The translations under genes were made by a program, and so were the position numbers. Below the pieces are notes generated by a model, which was given only the letters and a program-made list of their open reading frames with translations, was not told the origin of the DNA and ran no database searches. This document shows positions 60,475 through 64,000 of a stretch of 64,000 bases of DNA, one piece after another (positions within the stretch are counted from its first letter, which is position 1; each line of letters begins with the position of its first letter). The DNA comes from Prosthecobacter sp. (GTDB lineage Bacteria > Verrucomicrobiota > Verrucomicrobiia > Verrucomicrobiales > Verrucomicrobiaceae), in the NCBI RefSeq assembly GCF_014879935.1, contig NZ_JACSRD010000138.1, positions 1 to 64,000 of the forward strand. Direction: 5' to 3'.

Positions 60475-63400
60475 TCACTGCCCCGCCACTTGCTGACCGC
60501 CCTCGAGTTGCGCCATGCGTTGTTTCAAGAGGACCGTCTCGCTCAAACCTCCGGTCGCTTCCGTGAATTGCGTCATGCGTGCGAGCGCTTCACGCAAATG
60601 CGGCATCGCCTCCCTTGGCAGTTCGGTGCCGAACGCATTCAAGCCCTCGTAGCCTGAGCGCAGCAACGTCCCGGCCTCCGCAAATCTTTTCTGCGCCAGC
60701 AAACTGCCTCCCAGCAGGCTTTCAGTGCTGAAACGCAGCCAGTGGCCGGGATTGTGTTTGCGACGCAGGTCAAGGCACTCCCGCAGTATGGTCTCCGCCT
60801 CCCCAAACCGGCCGTTTTCCAGCCAGAAACGGCCCAGGCTCGCGGTCGCTTCTGCCATTGCGCCGGCATCGCCCCCCGGTTGCGCCCGCAGTGTCGTCAG
60901 CACCTGCTGATGCAGCCTCTCCGCCTCGTCCAGCCGCCCTTGGTGCTGGTAGGTGGATGCCAGCGCGGTCAAAGTCCGCAGCGTTTCCGCATTCGCCGGA
61001 CCGAGTGTGCGCATTTGAATCTGAAGCAGGTCCTGAAACATCGTCTCCGCTTCCGCCAAACGCCCATGACGGTCATGCATCAACGCGATCACATGCATCT
61101 GTCCCAGCACATCAGGATCGCCCGGTCCGTAGGCCGTTCTCATGCTTTCCAAAGTCTGGAGGTGCAGTGTCCGGGCCTCCTCCGCACGACCGGCGGCATC
61201 ATAGGCCATCGCCAGCTCCTGCATGGAGCGCAAGGTCTGCGGATGCGAGCTGCCCAGCCTGCGCTGCCGCGCGGCCAAAGTCTGCCGGCGTAAAGTGCCC
61301 GCCTCCGCTGGCTTCTCGTGCCGTTCATACGTTGCTGCCACCGTGTCCATCTGCTCCAGGATCTCCGCATGCTCCGGCGGGAAGACGGCCTTCAGGCTCT
61401 CCAGCACATCGAGCTGGTGGCTCTCCGCCTCCACCAGTTTCCCCTGCGCCTCATACTCATCCGCCAGATGCCTCATCGACAGCAATGTCTGCGGATGTTC
61501 CGGTCCCAAAACACGCCTCTTCGCCTCCAGACTCTGCCGGTGCAGTTGAATGCCCTCGTTGTGCCTGCCGCGTCTTCCCACCATCAGCGCTGCCTTGTCC
61601 AATTGCTCCAGAGTGTCCGGGTGTTCGACCCCCAATGCCTGCTTCATGATCTCAAGCGCCCCGAAATACAGCTTCTCCGCCTCCGATGGCATGCCGCCTG
61701 CCTCGCAAGCCTCCGCCGTGAGATTCATCGTCACGATCGTTCGCGGATCACGCGCCTTCACCACCTTGCGCGTGCCGGCCAGTTGTTCGTTCCGCAGCCT
61801 CATCGCCTCCGCTGCCTTCCCCTGCGCCGTGCAGCACGACGCCAGATTGCCGATGGTCGCCAGCGTGTCGAGGTGGTCCGGGCCCAGCACGCGTTTCTGC
61901 ACCTGCCAGAGCTGGAGAAAAAGAGTCTCCGCCTCCGCATGCTTCTCCTGCGCGTCACAAACGGCCGCCAGCACCGTGATGGTGACAAACGTGTCCGGAT
62001 GATCCGGGCCCAGCGCACGCTGCTGGCCCGAGAGAGCGCGGCGCAGCATCAGTTCCGAGTCCGCATGCCGTCCCTGCTCCTTCAAAGCCACCGCCAGGTC
62101 CTTCATCGCCCGCAACGTGTCACGATGTGTGCCGCCGAGCGCCAGCTTGCGCTTTTCCAACGCGCCTTGCAGTTGCCGGTGCGCGTCGTCAGGCTGCGAG
62201 ATCGCCAGATAGGTCAATCCGATCGTCTCCTGCGTCCGCGCACCCGCCTCAGGGTTCGACGCCAGCGTGTCGAGGTTCCCGGCGGCTTCATCCAGCATGT
62301 TCTTCAGCAGCGTCGTGTCATGCCCCTCCGCCTTTTCCGCCGTCAGTGTCGCGAACATGTCGTGGAAGAACCGTGCGGTCATCGCACCCGACTCCTCGTT
62401 GCGCTTTCGGGCCGCTTCGGCCGTTTCCTTGCGATCCTTCACGATCAACCAGCCGATGAGCACCATCACCGTCGTCGCCACCAGCACCAGGCAGGCTGCC
62501 AGCGTGCACAGACCCGGATGATCGCGGAAGAAGCTGTTCGTGACTGGCTTCTGATCCTGCGGCTTCTCCTCCACCGCCGCCGCCTCCGTCACGTAACGCT
62601 GAAAATCGTTCACCAGCGCGTTCACCGTGCCGTAGCGTTCCTGCGGCCGCTTGTCGAGCGCTCGCATGACGATCCAGTCAAAGTGCTCCTCCATCAGCCC
62701 GATGATGCCGGCAGGCGCCACCTGGCGGGCCAGCGAGACACCCGTCAACTGGGCCTTCGGCATGGCCGAAAGACAGGTGGAAGGCTTCGGAGGAGGCAGA
62801 TCACACACCCGCTGCCGGATCTCCTCCACATGCTCCTCATCTTCCTTGGGCATCTGGAAGGGCGGCCGGCCCGTGATCAGCTCATACAGCAGCACCCCGA
62901 GCGCATACACATCACTTCGCGCGTCGATCCCCGCTCCGCGCACGTGTTCCGGAGAAAGATAAGCCGCTGGCGTGCGGAACACGCCTTCGGGCGTGAGCAG
63001 CGCATGATTCATCGCCTTCGAGACTCCGAAATCCGTCACCTTCACCACTGGCTTGCCGTTTTCATCCCACCGTGCCAGGAAGTTCGAAGGTTTCAGGCCG
63101 CCATGCACCACGCCGTGCTGATGCGCGTGCTGCACGGCATCACAGGCCTGCGCGAACAGGCGCACGCGTTGCAGCATCGAGAGCTTCTGCTCATCACAGA
63201 ACTGTGTGACCGGCGTCCCATGCACCAGCTCCATCACCAGATAAGGTTTTCCGCCCGCCGTCATGCCGCCGCTGTGCGGCCGGGCGATGCCTGGATGATC
63301 CAGCAGCGCCAGCGAATGCTTCTGCGCTTCGTATCGCATCAGAAAATCGTTCGCGCCTGCATGCACCACCTTGATCGCGACAAAATCCGCCACACGCTGG

Positions 63401-63717
63401 TTTCGCTCCGCCATCCACATCACGCTGCACACGCTTTCGTCGATGACCTGCAGCAGCCGGTAGGGGCCGACCATGTCGCCCGGCTTCTCCAGCGCCATGC
63501 CATTGGGCGGCGTCTTGGCCACCTTGATCCCGCGTGTGCGTCGCTGCCGGCCTCCGGTGGCCTCCGTCACCGGCCGGTTCCGCAGGCGGTCCCACACCTC
63601 GTTCCACAGGGCGGTGTCATTCCCGCACGCCGCCGTCAGAAACACATGCCGTTCGATGTGATTGGCACGTTCCAGTGCTTCGTTGAAGAGTTGCTCGACG
63701 CGGGCGGAGTCGTTCAT
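60475..63717 (-). CDS. Ser/Thr-kinase-like TPR membrane protein, predicted pseudokinase
   Basis: 1080 residues. The N-terminal 90 residues (EQLFNEALERANHIERHVFL) are a common planctomycete/verrucomicrobial leader. In the kinase domain (about 80-390) VAIKVVHAG keeps the ATP Lys, RYEAQKHSLALLDHPGIARP the Glu helix and VTDFGVSKA the DFG. However, the Gly loop reads IDESVCSVMWMAE and the HRDLKPSN motif reads HGGLKPSN, so the catalytic Asp is gone. A helix (LCTLAACLVLVATTVMVLIG) follows. The C-terminal about 600 residues hold at least ten TPR_10/12-type repeats (LGPDHPDTF..., EHPQTLLSM...). Probably membrane-anchored and scaffolding, not phosphorylating. It is convergent with ctaA. Confidence 0.85.
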   Translation of the reverse strand: MNDSARVEQLFNEALERANHIERHVFLTAACGNDTALWNEVWDRLRNRPVTEATGGRQRRTRGIKVAKTPPNGMALEKPGDMVGPYRLLQVIDESVCSVMWMAERNQRVADFVAIKVVHAGANDFLMRYEAQKHSLALLDHPGIARPHSGGMTAGGKPYLVMELVHGTPVTQFCDEQKLSMLQRVRLFAQACDAVQHAHQHGVVHGGLKPSNFLARWDENGKPVVKVTDFGVSKAMNHALLTPEGVFRTPAAYLSPEHVRGAGIDARSDVYALGVLLYELITGRPPFQMPKEDEEHVEEIRQRVCDLPPPKPSTCLSAMPKAQLTGVSLARQVAPAGIIGLMEEHFDWIVMRALDKRPQERYGTVNALVNDFQRYVTEAAAVEEKPQDQKPVTNSFFRDHPGLCTLAACLVLVATTVMVLIGWLIVKDRKETAEAARKRNEESGAMTARFFHDMFATLTAEKAEGHDTTLLKNMLDEAAGNLDTLASNPEAGARTQETIGLTYLAISQPDDAHRQLQGALEKRKLALGGTHRDTLRAMKDLAVALKEQGRHADSELMLRRALSGQQRALGPDHPDTFVTITVLAAVCDAQEKHAEAETLFLQLWQVQKRVLGPDHLDTLATIGNLASCCTAQGKAAEAMRLRNEQLAGTRKVVKARDPRTIVTMNLTAEACEAGGMPSEAEKLYFGALEIMKQALGVEHPDTLEQLDKAALMVGRRGRHNEGIQLHRQSLEAKRRVLGPEHPQTLLSMRHLADEYEAQGKLVEAESHQLDVLESLKAVFPPEHAEILEQMDTVAATYERHEKPAEAGTLRRQTLAARQRRLGSSHPQTLRSMQELAMAYDAAGRAEEARTLHLQTLESMRTAYGPGDPDVLGQMHVIALMHDRHGRLAEAETMFQDLLQIQMRTLGPANAETLRTLTALASTYQHQGRLDEAERLHQQVLTTLRAQPGGDAGAMAEATASLGRFWLENGRFGEAETILRECLDLRRKHNPGHWLRFSTESLLGGSLLAQKRFAEAGTLLRSGYEGLNAFGTELPREAMPHLREALARMTQFTEATGGLSETVLLKQRMAQLEGGQQVAGQ

Positions 63718-63809
63718 GGGGCGGGGAGCGGTGGCTCCGCCGCCATCATAAGATCCTTCACCGTGCCCGGTATTGAATGTGGCCTTAAACCACGCCTAAT
63801 CCCCCGCGC

Positions 63810-64000
63810 TCACTTGATAATCTCGCCCACCAGAAGAATCGCGCCCGGATAAAACGCTGTTCCATCAAAGCGCTCGGGCTTGTCGATCTTGTTGCCGTTC
63901 TTCGCGAGGATCTTCGCCTTGTCGGGAACCTCAGGGCTGATCTCGATCTTCACGGTGTGAATCGCATCCGGCAGTTCGCTGCCGAGCGATAGTGTGGCCA
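63810..64000 (-). CDS. C-terminal end of an unidentified protein, truncated by window edge
   Basis: About 62 residues are readable in the reverse frame: TLSLGSELPDAIHTVKIEIS, then PEVPDKAKILAKNGNKID, KPERFDGTAFYPGAILLVGE and IIK stop. Strand-rich and non-repetitive, it looks like the end of a folded domain, perhaps a secreted hydrolase. No family could be named. The 92 bases between it and the kinase-like gene start hold nothing clear. Confidence 0.55.
   Translation of the reverse strand, partial: ATLSLGSELPDAIHTVKIEISPEVPDKAKILAKNGNKIDKPERFDGTAFYPGAILLVGEIIK

Noticed and set aside
61318-63852. Long plus-strand frame opposite the kinase-like gene
   Set aside because: Arg/His/Leu-rich antisense product without domains; the minus-strand kinase/TPR reading is clear.
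1-64000. CRISPR arrays, insertion sequences, integrases, rRNA genes
   Set aside because: No regularly spaced repeats, transposase-like or integrase-like frames, or rRNA sequence were seen.

Overview
The window reads as chromosomal DNA of a GC-rich bacterium of the Verrucomicrobiota, probably near Prosthecobacter/Verrucomicrobium. This is an inference from an alternative complex III operon, a PEP-CTERM protein, DUF4838, YejABE-type peptide import, Ser/Thr-kinase-TPR proteins and short palindromic repeats, not from a marker gene. mnmG with two parS-like sites at the left edge suggests that the replication origin and partition region lie close by.

Layout. 1-6.7 kb: mnmG (interrupted in frame by a palindromic repeat), pdhA, a secreted TPR/secretin-like protein, holA, a half-size TauE, DUF456 and a nitroreductase. 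6.7-18.7 kb: transporters (GntP, MMPL, SLC13/RCK, DUF485-ActP), tRNA-His with rnc, a secreted phosphodiesterase, and a low-GC AAA-ATPase/TOPRIM-like pair that looks like an acquired defence module. 18.7-34.2 kb (minus strand): a YejB-YejE-YejA-OppD-OppF peptide importer with 4-base overlaps, followed by three divergent paralogous Hsp100/Clp-like proteins. The three have an unusual split of functional motifs, and two carry release-factor-like C-terminal domains. 34.3-41.5 kb: two bilobal aspartyl-protease lipoproteins, a DUF4838/CBM9-like protein flanked by an aspartyl-protease remnant, a zinc-ribbon membrane protein and a frameshifted PEP-CTERM gene.

41.7-60.5 kb (plus strand) is the centrepiece: one continuous respiratory operon. 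It holds ActABCDEF (alternative complex III, quinol to cytochrome c/cupredoxin), a small membrane protein, a CcoN-CcoO-CcoP-like set, a cupredoxin lipoprotein, an aa3 oxidase (CtaD, CtaE, CtaF, two small membrane proteins, CtaC) and heme A synthase. The CcoN-like subunit lacks four of the six expected metal-binding histidines, so it is probably an electron-transfer or structural module rather than an oxidase. CtaE carries a soluble insertion of about 250 residues. A perfect CRP/FNR-type palindrome lies just upstream of actA. The last 3.5 kb hold a Ser/Thr-kinase-like TPR protein without its catalytic Asp, and the end of one unidentified gene.
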